Under the pieces are notes generated by a model that saw nothing but the letters and a program-made list of their open reading frames with translations, had not been told where the DNA came from and did no database searches. A stretch of 64,000 nucleotides of DNA from Heterohyrax brucei. Its lineage: Eukaryota; Chordata; Mammalia; Hyracoidea; Procaviidae. The position numbers and the translations under genes were made by a program. Position 1 is the stretch's first letter. Each line of letters begins with the position of its first letter. The stretch lies in the NCBI GenBank assembly GCA_028571685.1, contig CM053143.1, positions 136,806,829 through 136,870,828 of the forward strand, given 5' to 3'. Of this stretch, positions 22,301 to 32,480 are shown piece after piece.

Positions 22301-25300
22301 TATTTCTTCTGTCTTATTAATTCATATTCCTTTTATTTCCTTTTCTTGAACTGATGATGTTGAATGGAAGCCCTGATCAAGAGCAGCCTTGTCTTTTGCT
22401 AATTTTCCAGGAACTACTTCTAATATTTTATGTTTAGGAATCATGTGTTCTTAAATTTTGGTAGATTAAGGAGTCATCATTTAGTTTTAGCTTATTGAGA
22501 ATATTTATCATATGTTCGAAATAAATATAGCAAATGCATTTCCTGCTTACACTGAGATATATGTATTTCTGCCTTTAATTGGTAATGTGTTGAATTACAT
22601 TTATAGATGCTTCCAATGAAAACCTTTCATTCCTGAAGAAATCCAGTTTAGCCATGTTAAATTATCTCCTTTATACATTAACTGGATTTGATTTGCTACT
22701 ATTTTGTTAGAATTTCTACATCTATATTAATGAATTAGATCTATAATTCACTTTTTTTATACTACCTTTATCTGGGTTTGGTACAGGTTGATATCATACA
22801 GTTAAAAAAAACTAATAACTTCCATTTGATTCTGACTTATAGCAATCCTATAGGGCAAAGTAGAACTGTCCCATAGTGTTTCCAATGCTGTAAGCTTCAT
22901 GGAACCAAACTGCCACATGTTTCTCTTGAGGAGCAGCTGGGGGTTTGAACTGCTGACCTTTTGGGTTGCAGCTGAGAACTTTAACCATTGTATCAGCTGG
23001 GCTCATTTCATATAGTTGGTTTGCAAGTGCTCTATTCTCTTCTCTGGGAGACTTTATTTAACAGTAGGATTGACAGAACTCATCTGTAATGCCCCCTGAG
23101 CTTAGTATTTTTATTATGTGACAGTTTTTAGCTACCAATTTAACTTCTTTAATAGTTTTTAATTATTCAAGGTTTTTCTTTCTCTTTGAGTTAGGTTTCA
23201 TAAGATAGCTTTTTGACTTTTCCCCACTTCATCCAGATTTTTCTGTTTTGTTAGTGTAAATTTATTGATATCATCCTCTGAACCTCTGCTCTTTTTTGCT
23301 TATGATATTATTTATTTGCATTTTCCAGGTTTTTGTCTGATTCAGTTTCACCAGAGGTTTGTCTATTTTGTATTTTCAAGGAACTAACTTGTGACTAAGG
23401 AGTTTTGATATGAAATTGCATCCATGAGCAGTTTTATATTGCATCTTCTATTTTGTATTTTGGAGTTAAGGACATGGCTGCTAACCAAAAGATTAGAGGT
23501 TTGAACTCACTGGCCATTTTATGGGAGAAAGATGTGGCAGTAGTCTGTTTCTAAGAAGATTACAACCTTGGAGACCTTGTGGGGCAGTTCTATTCTGTCC
23601 TATAGGGTTGCTATGGGTTGAATTTCAGGGCAGTGGGGAACTTTTGACTTTGCTGATTTTTGCTGCTATTTGTTATCAATTCCATTGACCCTGTTCTTTA
23701 ATATTTCCTTCCTTCTGCTTTGAGAATTTTACTCTATTGCTCTTTTTCTAACTTATATTGTATATTTAACTCATAGATGTTCAGCCATCTTTCTCTCAGA
23801 CATAAGCATTTAAGGTTATGTTTCTTCTTTTTTTTTTGGTTTTAACAGAAATTTATTTTCTCAAAGTTTAGCAGGCTAGAAGTCTAAATTCAGGGTGCGG
23901 GCTCTAGGGGAAGGCTTTCTCTGTTGGCTCTGGGGGAAGGTCTGTGTCTCTTCAGTTTGTTTCCTGGTTCCTGGGATTCTCCACGTGACTTGCGTCAACC
24001 TTCCCCCATCTCTGCTTACTGGCTTGTGTGTTTTCTCTCTTCTATATCTCAGATGATAACGGCTTTTTTTTTTTTTTAATTATGACTAAGTGAAAATGTG
24101 CATTCCCATATAAATTTACATGCCCACCTGTATGCAGCTTCCACTGCTCTCCCTGCCCGGTGACAGCACACTATTCCTCTCTGCTCCATACATGTCTCAA
24201 CAACCAAAGTGACATGGGGTAAAGACAACCCAGAAGATAAAGAGACCCACATGAGTGGGTGCCTACTCATAGACTTGGGACTGGAAGAACCGGATGGTGC
24301 CTGGCCACCACCAGTGATAGCCGCGATGCAGCTCACTAAGTTGACTCTCACTGGCAACACAAGAATAAAAAGGGTTGCACCCTGAGATCTCCACTAAAAG
24401 ACTGCAATTGATGGTCTAGCAGCTTCAGGGTTACCTTGAGAGCATGGCCCCTGGCCCTGATGCTGCCCTTGCCCATAAATCATAATGAAGGTCCACTCTT
24501 CGGACACGAATGGATTGGACTTGGCGATGCAGAGTGACCATATATTGGATGCACTTCATGGTTCTAGGCATTTATAGGATATCATCCTGCTGACTTCTGG
24601 CTGGAATAAGATGAGTGGGTGGAGAGGACGGGAAAGGAGACTGTTGGGAGGTTATGTTTCTTTAAATAAATTCTTTGCTGAATGCCCAAGTTTTGATTGG
24701 TAATTTTTACAAAGACAATCAGTCCTGAATATTTTGAATTTTCCATCATAATTTTCTCTTTCACCTATTAGTTATTTAGAAATATGTTTCTAAACCCACT
24801 AAAGAGTGGAAAAGAAGAGTGTGCAGTCACATGGTGAGGAGAGCAGATACAGTTGCAGAAAGGCAGGTGCTTGGGATTTTATATGGCAAATTGTCTTGGA
24901 AGGTAAACAGTCACTTAATCACAGTAAAAAAAATAGAAAGAAAAATGTTTCTAAACTTCCAAACGTATGCTAAATTTTTCCTTTTTCAAATTTTAACTAA
25001 TTAAAAAAGTCAGACTGATACTGACAGAAGAGCTGAAAGAACAGTACAAAGAATACGTGTCTCTCTTTCACCTAAATTCTCCACTGTTACCATCTTGCCA
25101 CAACTGCTCCATCTCTATCTACCTACAATTTTTTTTTTTTGCCAATCCTGTAAAAGTAGCCTGTAGATGCCATGCCATTTCACCGAAATAAACCCATTGC
25201 CATCCCATCAATTCTAACTCACAGTGACCCTGTATGAGAGGGTAGAACTGCCCCACATAAAGTTTTCAAGGAACGTCTGGAGGATTTGAACTGCTGACTT

Positions 25301-27830
25301 TTGGTTAGCAGCTGTAGTACTTAACCACTCTTCCACCAGGGTTTTTAAATTTATCTTTTAGTTATTAACTTCCACCTTCACTGACTTGTATGTTGCTTCT
25401 TTGAAATTTGTTAAGACTTACTCTTGGGCCCAGTATGTGGTCAATTTTGGTAAATCTTCCATGTGTGTGCAAGAAGAATGTGTACTCCATCTGGATGAAA
25501 TTTTATATTGTCCAGTAGATCATCCTTGTTGTGTTCAACATTCATGTATCTGTGCTGAATTTTTGACAAAGACATGTCGGAATATCTCACTCCGATGCTA
25601 AGTTTGTCCATTTCTTCCTATAACTTGATTATTTTTTAAATTTGTGTTTTGTATTTTGAGAGTTTTTTTTTCTTTTTTTGGCTTCAGCAACTTGACAGAT
25701 GAGAAGTCATTTATTAACCAGGGGACTACAGGAAAAGGAAGAGATATGGGGATACATGAAAAATTCTGTGTTAACATTCATGTGGAGATGTATTTTGGAT
25801 GTATTTGAGTGGTATATATAAATTTAGGAGTCATTACCACATATATATCTTTTAGTGCCATGAGAGTGGATGAGATCATCCAGGGAGAGAAACTCAGGGA
25901 AACAGCAATACTTAGATAGGTGATGACTGTAAGATTTCCATACATTAGGGGAGTCTGTGTTGTCATCTGGTTAGAATATGAGGTTTGGAGATCTGTCTAT
26001 AATCGCATTTGCAGAAGCAGCACACTGTATTTACTTAAATTGCTTGTGGATTTCGGGCTGTGTGAGAGGAGTGAGGCTCATGAGATTATATGAAGAGTGC
26101 TCAAGTTTTCCTTCAAGCTTCCTTTATCACCACCACTGCTCAAAGGAGAAAATACAACGGAAAGTTATTTGCTCCATGTTTTACCCTAGTATTAATTAAA
26201 CTACACACACATTTTAAAAGCCTGATCCAGTGTTTCTGGAAAAATCTCACCCAACATTACTTTTCATAAGGGTCCAGTGTTGACGACATTATATGTGGCT
26301 TAAAGATATAACAAAACACAGTTATCATATAACTGCAATGAGAGAGATGGGCTTACTCTCCAAAAATTCCATTTGTTTGTCTTCAGTGTTAATGCACACT
26401 GCATTGAAACCTTGGGTAGGTGCCACGCTGTGCTGCACTCTGTTTAAAGCTAGAGAGTGGAGGACACTGGTTTTTCCTGCTCCATCCAAGCCCAGCACTA
26501 TGATCTGCTTATTTTTCTTCTGCAAAACAAAAGATAAATTGATATACTCATGTTATCAGTAGATTCCAGAAGGGCAGGGTTTTGTTTTCTTTCTTCTTTT
26601 GTCTCCTTGAGCACCTGTGGTAAGAACAAATAGTATTCATGAAATTGTCAGCCTGAACAGAGCTTCACAAAAGTTGGATAGGACTAGATTTACAACGATT
26701 ATCGGAAAAACCAAAACCAACCAAACAAAAAAGCTGAGTTGTTAAGGCTGCTTACGTACAACCAAACACTTCATAGGATTTGGATCCTTGGTTTGCAGGT
26801 TTAGGTTCATGGTTTCATGGCATGTTTCAGTTAATTGCCCTCACAATGTGTTGAGTGCTTCTGTTCTACCTCCTAGTTCGCTGTGTAGTGCCTAGAGTTC
26901 TAAAAGCTTGCACATGTCTGACCAAGTTACAACAACTGGTCTCTAGTTGACTGCGTGAACAGAGAAAGAAGAAACAGGAACAGGAGGGGCAAATGGAATG
27001 TGTGGCTATTTACCTCCATGAACAAGTTCCTCCTCTGCCACCAGACCAGGAAGCCAAAAAACCAAACCCCCTGCCATCGAGTCAATTCTGACTCATAGTG
27101 ACCCTATAGGTCAGAGTAGAACTTCCCCATAGACTTTCCAGGGAGCACCTGGTGGACCTTAACTGCTGGCCTATTGGTTAGCAGATGTAGCACTTAACCA
27201 CTACACCACCAGGGCTGAATAATACCCAGCTACCATTACTGAGGAAACTCTACTGGCATAGAAGTTAAGTGCAGTGTCTACTAACTAAAAAGCTGGCAGT
27301 TTGAATCTGCCAGGCACTCCTTGGAAACTCTGTGGAGCAGTTCTACTCTGTCCTATAGGATTGCTATGAGTTGGAAACATTTTGATCAAGGCTTCTGTAT
27401 GAGAATTCTAATCAAACAGGTAATACTACAGAATTTCTAATTTTTATGGACTCCAGACTTTCTGGATCCATGGAAGCTGTATGAGCACCTGAAACTAAGA
27501 TAATTTGTAAAACTTAAACCAAAAATACTCCTTGAAAGTCTTCTTAAAACCAAGCAATAATTGAGCTTAACTAGTAAAGAATGTCTGCCTTGAGCACTGT
27601 GTTCTCTCAAGATCTGTCTATACAGGATCAAATTAATGAGAGCAACTGCAAAGATCAGATAGGAAAGTTAGGGGACAGTGAGTTTACCCTAATGGAGCAA
27701 CAATGCAGAAAAGGAATGTAAGAACAGTTGCACAATTTGCATAATGCAACCAGTGTCACTGACATGTACATGCAGAAATTGCTGAATCGGAGTATGTTCT
27801 GCTGCATATATTCTCAAGAACAACAGAAAC

Positions 27831-27866
<36 letters not shown>

Positions 27867-30800
27867 TAGACCTAGAACACACTGTTGTTGTTAATGGTGT
27901 CATCAAGTCAGCATTAGAATGTTTACCCCATTTCTTTTTCAAATTATTCTACTTGACGGTAATGAAGCCCTTGTCGTGCAGTGGTTAAGACCTCAGCCGC
28001 TAACCAAATGTTTAGCAGTTCAAATCCACCAGCTGCTCCTTGGAAATCCTGTGAGGCAGTTCTGCTCTGTCCTGTAAGGTTGCTATGAGTTAAAATCAAT
28101 GCAGCGGCAACAGATTTGGCTTGAGTTTTGGATATGAAAGTTAGATATTTTAAGGTCTGACCTAATAGACTTGTGTAAAGAGAACATGATTTATGAAGGC
28201 TGTTTAGTGAACAACAGAATTCAGTCAAGTCTGTATTTGTTCTGACAGCTATTAAAGCGAATGGTATTTCCATAGGGGTTACCTACCTTCCTCTCTCCCT
28301 GCTCCCATCATAGGTAAATGTTATAATGTCATTCTAAAAGCATAAGGAAGAGGGACTTATAAAAGAGACTTTCTATGGGTGGTTTAAAATCACATGCTTC
28401 AAAGCAATATGGCATCAAGAAATGACTAGAGGGAAGGGACTGTGTTACCCGACAGTCTTTACCAGTGGTCCTGCTCAGGCTACTCCAATGTATTTCATCA
28501 ATTGTATTATGCACAATTTTCCCCATATTTTAACATGTCTAAAATTACCATGTCTTACAGTCAACAGTGTTATATTTGAGTTGGCAGCACTTTTTTTCTT
28601 TTCCAGAACCAAAACACCAAATCCGTCACCATCGACTTGATTTCAACTTGTGCAAAAGAGTAGAACTCCCCATACGGTTTCCAAGGAGTGCCTGGTAGCC
28701 TCAAACTGCCAATCTTTTGGTTAGCAGCTGTTTTAGTCAGCTAGGGCTGCTCTAACAGAAATACCACAGAGTGGATGGCTTTAACAAAGAAAGATTTATT
28801 CTTACACAGTCCGGTAGGTTGCAAGTCCATATTCAGGGTGTCCGCTCCAGGGAAAGACTTTCCCCTTGACGGTTCTGGAGGAAAGTCCAGTATTGCATCA
28901 GTCATTGTCCAGGGAGTGTCCTAACGCAAGAACCTCTGGTCTGAATGACGCGCTCTGCTCCCGGTGCTGCTTGCTTGATGGTAGCGAGGTTCTCAAATTG
29001 TCCTTGGTTCTTTTTCCTTTTATTCCTTGCAAGCTAAAAGCATTAAGGGTGGGGCAAGCCATACTCCAGGGAAACTTCCCCCATAGCAGGAATTCACAGC
29101 CCCACCCTAATTCTTTAACATACAGGTTAGCAAAACCACACAATGGAGGACATTTCCAAGATACTGGGAACCATATCCCAGCCACATGGCTGCACACATT
29201 TTTGGGGGAACACAATTCAAACCATGACAGCAGCTGAACTCTTAACCATTATGCCACCAAGGTTTCCTTTCAGTGGTGTCTAAAATGACCTCCTGTTGTT
29301 AGGTGACTCTATGCACAACAGAATGAAACACTGCCCAGTCCCAGCTGTTGCTATGCTTGAGTCTGTTACTGCAGCCATGGTGTCAATCCATCTTGTTGAA
29401 GGTCTTCCTTTGTCATTGACCCTCTACTTTACCAAACGTTATGTCCCTCTCTAGGGAGTGATCCCTCCTGATAACATGTCCTAAGTATGTCAACTGTAAT
29501 CTCACCATCCTTGCTTCTTATGAGCATTCTGGTTATATTTCTTCCAATACTTATTTGTTCGCTCTTTTGGCAGTCCACAGTATAGTCAATATTCTTCATT
29601 AATACTACAATTCAAAGGCATCAATTCTTCTTCAGTCTTCCCTATTCAACGTCCAAGTTTCATATACATATGAGGTGACTGAAAAGACTATGGCTTGAGT
29701 TAGGCTCACCTTAGTCCTCAAGGTGACACCTTTGCTTTTTAATGCTTTAAAGAGATCTCTTGCAGGTGATTTGCCCAATGCAATGTGTCTTTTGATTTCT
29801 TGACTGCTGCTTCTGTGGGTGTTGAACATAGATGCAAGTAAAATGAAATTCTTGACAGCTTTAATGTTTCCTCCATTTATCATGATGTTGCTTAGTGGTC
29901 CAGTTGTGAGGACTTTCAGTTTTTTGTGTGTTGAGGTATAATCCATGCTGAAGGCTGTGGTCTTTGATCTTTATCAGTAAATGCTTCAAGTCCTCTTCAC
30001 TTTCAGCAAACAAGGTTGTATAATTTGCACAACACAGGCTGTTAATCTGTCTTCCTGAAATCCTGATGCCCTATTCTTCACAAGGTCCAGCTTCTCAGGT
30101 TATTTGCTTGGGATACACATTGAATAGATATGGTGAAGGGACATAACCCTGACACACACCTTTCCTGGCATTAAACCAGGCAGTATCCCCTTGTTCTGTT
30201 TGAAAGATTGCCTCTTGATCCATGTACAGATTCCTCATGAGCACAGTTATGAGTTCTGGAACTCCCATTCTCTGAAATGTTGTCCATAATTTGTTATAAT
30301 CCACACAGTTGAATGCCTTAGCACAGTCAGTAAAACACAGGTAAACATCTTTCTGGTATTCTCTGCTTTCAGCCAGGTTCCATCCAACATCATCAATAAT
30401 ATACCTGGTCCCACGTCCTCTTCGAAATCTGTCTTCAATTTCTGGCAGTTCCTTGTGAATATACTGCTGCCGTTGCTTTTGAATGATCTTCCTTTACATG
30501 CATGTGATCATAATGATATTGTTTGATAATTTCTGCACTTGGTTGGATCACTTTTCTTGGGAATAGGCATAAATATGGATCTCTTTCAGTTGGTTGCCAT
30601 GTAGCTGTCTTCCAACTTCTTAGAAGAGTGAGCACTTTCTGTGCTGCATTCATTTGTTGAAACATCTCAACTGCTTTTCTGTCGATCCCCAGGATGCTGT
30701 TTTTCACCAGTGCCTTCAGTATAGCTTTGACTTCTTCCTTCAGTATCATCATTTCCTGATCATGTTACCTCCTGAAATGGTTAAACATTAACCAATTCTT

Positions 30801-32180
30801 TTTGGTATAGTGACTCTTGGGTATTCCTTCCATCTTCTTTTGATGCTTCATGCATCATTTAATACCTATCCCATAGTATCCTTCAGTGTTGCAACTCGAG
30901 ACTTGAATTTTTTTCTTTAGCTCTCTCAGCTTGAGAAATGCTGAACATACTCTCAAATGACCTCTTAGATCTTATAAAATATCATGATTAGAATCACTCC
31001 TTTCTCCCATTCCAAGCAGAGTGCTGCCTCTAAGGCTCTCCTACAGTCATTAATGCTTGAGATTTTACTTCTATATTTCAGTACAATATATATGCTCATG
31101 TTTATCATCACTTGAGGCAAGCTGGGATAATTGTAAACCCAATGTTGAGACATGAAATGTGTTATGAACTCACTCTTCTTTGTAAATAGTTTATTCCCTT
31201 ACTCATAAATGGATCTATGTAGTCTGTGTTTTAGAGATAGCAAATCTTCATTAGTCATGCCAACTGTTTAGAACTAGAAAGCAGCTCTGGGTGTTCCTAG
31301 GAGCCAGCCTAGGAACTCCAGGAAGACCGAGTTCATCCAGCTGACTGAAATAAAAGACTGGTTTCTTAAAACTTACTGAACGTTCCCTTTGTGTAACAGT
31401 AGGATGTAAACCATGAAAGTCCAGTCATAACAGCCCACACAAAAAAAACCCAAGAGCCAAAGCACAGCCGGCACAAATTCAGGAGTAGTCAAGACCCTTC
31501 ATCTTCTGATATGGGAAGACTCTTAGGAGAGCCTGTTTGCCAGTAAGGTTCAGGTTCGGGATGGTTTCTAAATGTCAGGTGGTCTGTACGCTAGGGTTTG
31601 GTGCTGGACAGAGATAAGGGCAGTAAGCACCATTCCTAGCGTACTTACGAAAACTGTGATCTCTCGTTCCTCACCATTAGACCTAGTAAGAATTAGGACG
31701 CCAGATTAGTGCTCGGGGTGAGGGTGGATAGGGGTGGGCAAGAAGGGGCTGGAGGTGGCTGGTTCGGAGTTTGAAATACGCTCCCCTACCCACAGACATA
31801 ACAGAGGCGCTGTCCGGTCCGAGGGAGAGGGTCTCCGTAGCTGCCGCACCAAGTTGTCTTACCGGTAGGGGCCTCAAGACGCCGTTATTCTTTTTCTCCT
31901 CTTTCTCCCTTACTTGTTCCTCCTCTTCCTCTATCCCCTTCCTTTCCGCTTGCCTCTTCTCCTCTTTGTCTTCTTTCCCTTTACTTTTTCTTTCCTTCTT
32001 TCCTTTCTCTAGCTCTGTTTCTTTTCCCTTAATTTTTACCTCCGATTCTTTCCTTTTCGCTTTCTCTTTCTCTTCCTTTCTTTTGTCCCTAGTTTCTCCT
32101 TTCTCAGTCTCTTTTACCTTCTCTAGGCTCCTCTTCGCCTTCACCTTCTCCATCCCCACCACCTTGGTTTTCTGCTCCAT
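16370..32180 (-). CDS. ARL9: ARL9, ADP-ribosylation factor-like GTPase 9, four coding exons
   Basis: ARF-like small GTPase of unknown pathway. Exons: 32180-31863, 26519-26357, 20146-19971, 16549-16370 (ends TAA); lengths 318, 163, 176, 180 with matching phases give 278 residues. Exons 2-4 are clearly ARL9: P-loop GLDGAGKTS (about 115-123), switch I PTQGFNA, LEIGGSEPFRSYW in place of the usual DxxGQ, and FANKQD for guanine recognition, ending IAHLAADVQ. The catalytic Gln of G3 is Ser, so intrinsic hydrolysis is probably weak. Exon 1 is inferred. The ATG at 32180 has a strong context (GGGATGG), 106 codons are open to a good donor (CCG|GTAAGA) in phase 0, and exon 2 starts in phase 0. It encodes a highly charged Lys/Glu segment with no Gly2, so ordinary ARF N-myristoylation is not possible. 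An alternative first exon with a shorter N-terminus cannot be excluded. Conserved order downstream of SRP72 supports the call. Confidence 0.9.
17105..17265 (+). mobile_element. diverged AfroSINE, long type
   Basis: Contains agacagtcctggtgatctgt and ggaaaggtcatagcctggaa, the extra segment of the longer type. The head is poorly preserved. Confidence 0.45.
17270..18300. other. ARL9 intron 3, largely unassigned
   Basis: AT-rich intronic sequence with homopolymer runs (T-run near 17720, C-run near 17963). The part after about 17990 may be old L1. No exon seen. Confidence 0.4.
18310..18520 (-). mobile_element. AfroSINE, long type
   Basis: Minus copy: gttgagtcaattccaacccc, aaggctgcaatctttatgga, agactgccacatctttctcc, typical of the longer type. 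Confidence 0.85.
18812..18965 (+). mobile_element. RTE LINE 3' end
   Basis: caagatggattgatacagtg, ggcatggcacagggcttggc and gttgctatgagttggaaccg match the 3' terminus of the RTE copies at 9.8 and 29.3 kb. Confidence 0.88.
19108..19275 (-). mobile_element. AfroSINE
   Basis: gattctgactcatagcaacc, gcagatttgaactgcagaac, cacttaaccactatgccacc. Confidence 0.92.
21133..21830 (-). mobile_element. MaLR-like LTR fossil with an AfroSINE inside
   Basis: Family hallmarks in reverse complement: gctgctgttacagaaatacc, ctcacaatttaggaggctag, tttgagggggatacaaccca. A broken solo LTR hosting the AfroSINE at 21553-21686. Confidence 0.65.
21553..21686 (-). mobile_element. AfroSINE nested in an LTR fossil
   Basis: gagtccattcgaactcatag, ctagtggattggaactgctc, aaccactgtgccaccagggc, with an A-run at the left. 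Internally shortened. Confidence 0.88.
22805..23005 (-). mobile_element. AfroSINE, long type
   Basis: tttgattctgacttatagca, tgtaagcttcatggaaccaa, gggggtttgaactgctgacc. Confidence 0.87.
23458..23640 (+). mobile_element. AfroSINE, long type
   Basis: catggctgctaaccaaaaga, gggagaaagatgtggcagta, ggggcagttctattctgtcc. Confidence 0.87.
23827..24648 (-). mobile_element. L1 3' end with 5' inversion and apparent 3' transduction
   Basis: A 14-base aggttatgtttctt flanks the block at 23813-23826 and 24649-24662. Inside, left to right: a T10 run (outer poly(A), 23828-23837), an LTR-derived piece (23838-24063), a T14 run (L1 poly(A), 24064-24077), the L1 3' UTR on the minus strand (24078-24199), then the adjacent upstream L1 stretch in inverted orientation (24201 to about 24651). 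The inversion breakpoint loses almost nothing, as expected from twin priming. Confidence 0.78.
23838..24063 (-). mobile_element. MaLR-like LTR fragment carried with the L1
   Basis: aacagaaatttattttctca and gggtgcgggctctaggggaa match the LTR family at 28729-29229. Broken fragment, same orientation as the L1, and its AATAAA lies just before the outer poly(A). Confidence 0.65.
25185..25348 (-). mobile_element. AfroSINE
   Basis: ccatcaattctaactcacag, ggaggatttgaactgctgac, acttaaccactcttccacca. Confidence 0.88.
25770..25935 (-). repeat. ancient LINE (L2-like) fragment
   Basis: gtggatgagatcatccaggg and ggagtcattaccacatatat resemble the same old repeat as at 840-1140. Confidence 0.35.
26680..27048 (+). 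mobile_element. older afrotherian L1 3' UTR-like fragment
   Basis: agttctaaaagcttgcacat followed by acaacaactggtctctagtt parallels the young L1 3' UTR at 37560-37620 (gtcttaaaagctgccaagct; caaatggtcccaactcagc), but is diverged. Confidence 0.4.
27050..27216 (-). mobile_element. AfroSINE (left arm of an inverted pair)
   Basis: gccatcgagtcaattctgac, cacctggtggaccttaactg, acttaaccactacaccacca. Very well preserved. Confidence 0.92.
27238..27385 (+). mobile_element. AfroSINE (right arm of an inverted pair)
   Basis: gaaactctactggcatagaa, gcagtttgaatctgccaggc, gcagttctactctgtcctat. Confidence 0.9.
27829..27868. repeat. (TA)n microsatellite
   Basis: Long run of alternating TA followed by a short (CA)n and TA tail. 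Confidence 0.9.
27962..28128 (+). mobile_element. AfroSINE
   Basis: gtcgtgcagtggttaagacc, ctgctccttggaaatcctgt, gttgctatgagttaaaatca. Confidence 0.92.
28605..28728 (-). mobile_element. AfroSINE, part 1 (split by an LTR)
   Basis: accatcgacttgatttcaac, cccatacggtttccaaggag, tcttttggttagcagc. It continues at 29230-29268 (agctgaactcttaaccatta). Confidence 0.88.
28729..29229 (-). mobile_element. MaLR-like solo LTR, complete ends
   Basis: 501-bp LTR with TG...CA ends (plus strand tgttttagtcagctagggct ... ttcaaaccatgaca). It is flanked by a perfect 5-base target duplication GCAGC (28724-28728, 29230-29234) and contains an AATAAA in minus orientation near the right place for an R region. It has inserted into an AfroSINE. 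No internal genes; a solo LTR fossil that looks whole at its ends. Confidence 0.8.
29230..29268 (-). mobile_element. AfroSINE, part 2 (split by an LTR)
   Basis: gctgaactcttaaccattat and gccaccaaggtttcc complete the SINE head interrupted at 28728. Confidence 0.85.
29288..30955 (-). mobile_element. RTE-type LINE, 5'-truncated copy
   Basis: The 3' end is at left (tgttgttaggtgactctatg). The C-terminal part is at 29946-29632 (SQEIKRHIALGKSPARDLFK). RT pieces are at 30304-30095 (LWTTFQRMGVPE) and 30750-30440 (NSILGIDRKAVEMFQQMNAA). Several frameshifts; non-coding. It lies in ARL9 intron 1. Confidence 0.88.
30960..31680. other. ARL9 intron 1, nothing recognised
   Basis: Unique-looking sequence between the RTE copy and ARL9 exon 1. 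No exon or known repeat seen. Confidence 0.4.
31863..32180 (-). CDS. ARL9: ARL9 coding exon 1, Lys/Glu-rich 106-residue extension
   Basis: The first residues read MEQKTKVVGMEKVKAKR. About 80 residues dominated by Lys and Glu with almost no hydrophobic residues follow, then NNGVLRPLP just before the donor. This composition suggests a single charged helix or a disordered arm, and basic clusters could act as a nuclear signal; both are inferences. On the plus strand the exon appears as a long pyrimidine tract (about 31892-32110). The exon sits in a CpG-rich island 5.3 kb upstream of the P-loop exon. Codons upstream of the ATG stay open but have no earlier in-frame ATG. Confidence 0.72.
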
Positions 32181-32480
32181 CCCAGGCGCGCCAGCGCGCC
32201 AGCGCGCCAGCGCCGCAGCCCTGGGTTCCCACAGGTGTGGCTCTCGCGACGTGCACAAGAGAAGAGACGTAGATCCACGCGGCGTAGGCTGTAGACCACA
32301 CCCGCAGTCACCACGTCCGCGGCCAGTCCCTTGGCGCGCAAGCTGCGGCCGGGCGTGGTGCGCTCATCGCGGGCTGCTCGAGGTAGGCTTCCCGAGGTGG
32401 CCGGGGGAAGAGACGGAGGGGGCCCAGGAGGCTCTACAGAAAGGGTTGAGCCCAGCCAAGGGGGAGCAAGGGAGGCCAGG
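32181..32480 (-). promoter_or_regulatory. CpG-rich promoter and 5' UTR of ARL9
   Basis: Dense CpG sequence sits directly upstream of the ARL9 ATG at 32180. Just before the ATG, at about 32185-32215, is a short tandem array of the unit ctggcgcg (minus strand). This island lies between the SRP72 3' end and ARL9 and is the best candidate for the ARL9 start site. Confidence 0.55.

Larger units (their letters stand above)
20640..25670 (-). mobile_element. old L1 ORF2 region, multiply interrupted
   Basis: The plus-strand text reads as the reverse complement of L1 ORF2: ggtgatcatatcatactatt, ttggtaatgtgttgaattac, accagaggtttgtctatttt, gcccagtatgtggtcaattt, aagaagaatgtgtactccat. It is interrupted by LTR, SINE and young L1 insertions listed separately. 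It fills ARL9 intron 2 and has no intact frame. Confidence 0.7.
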
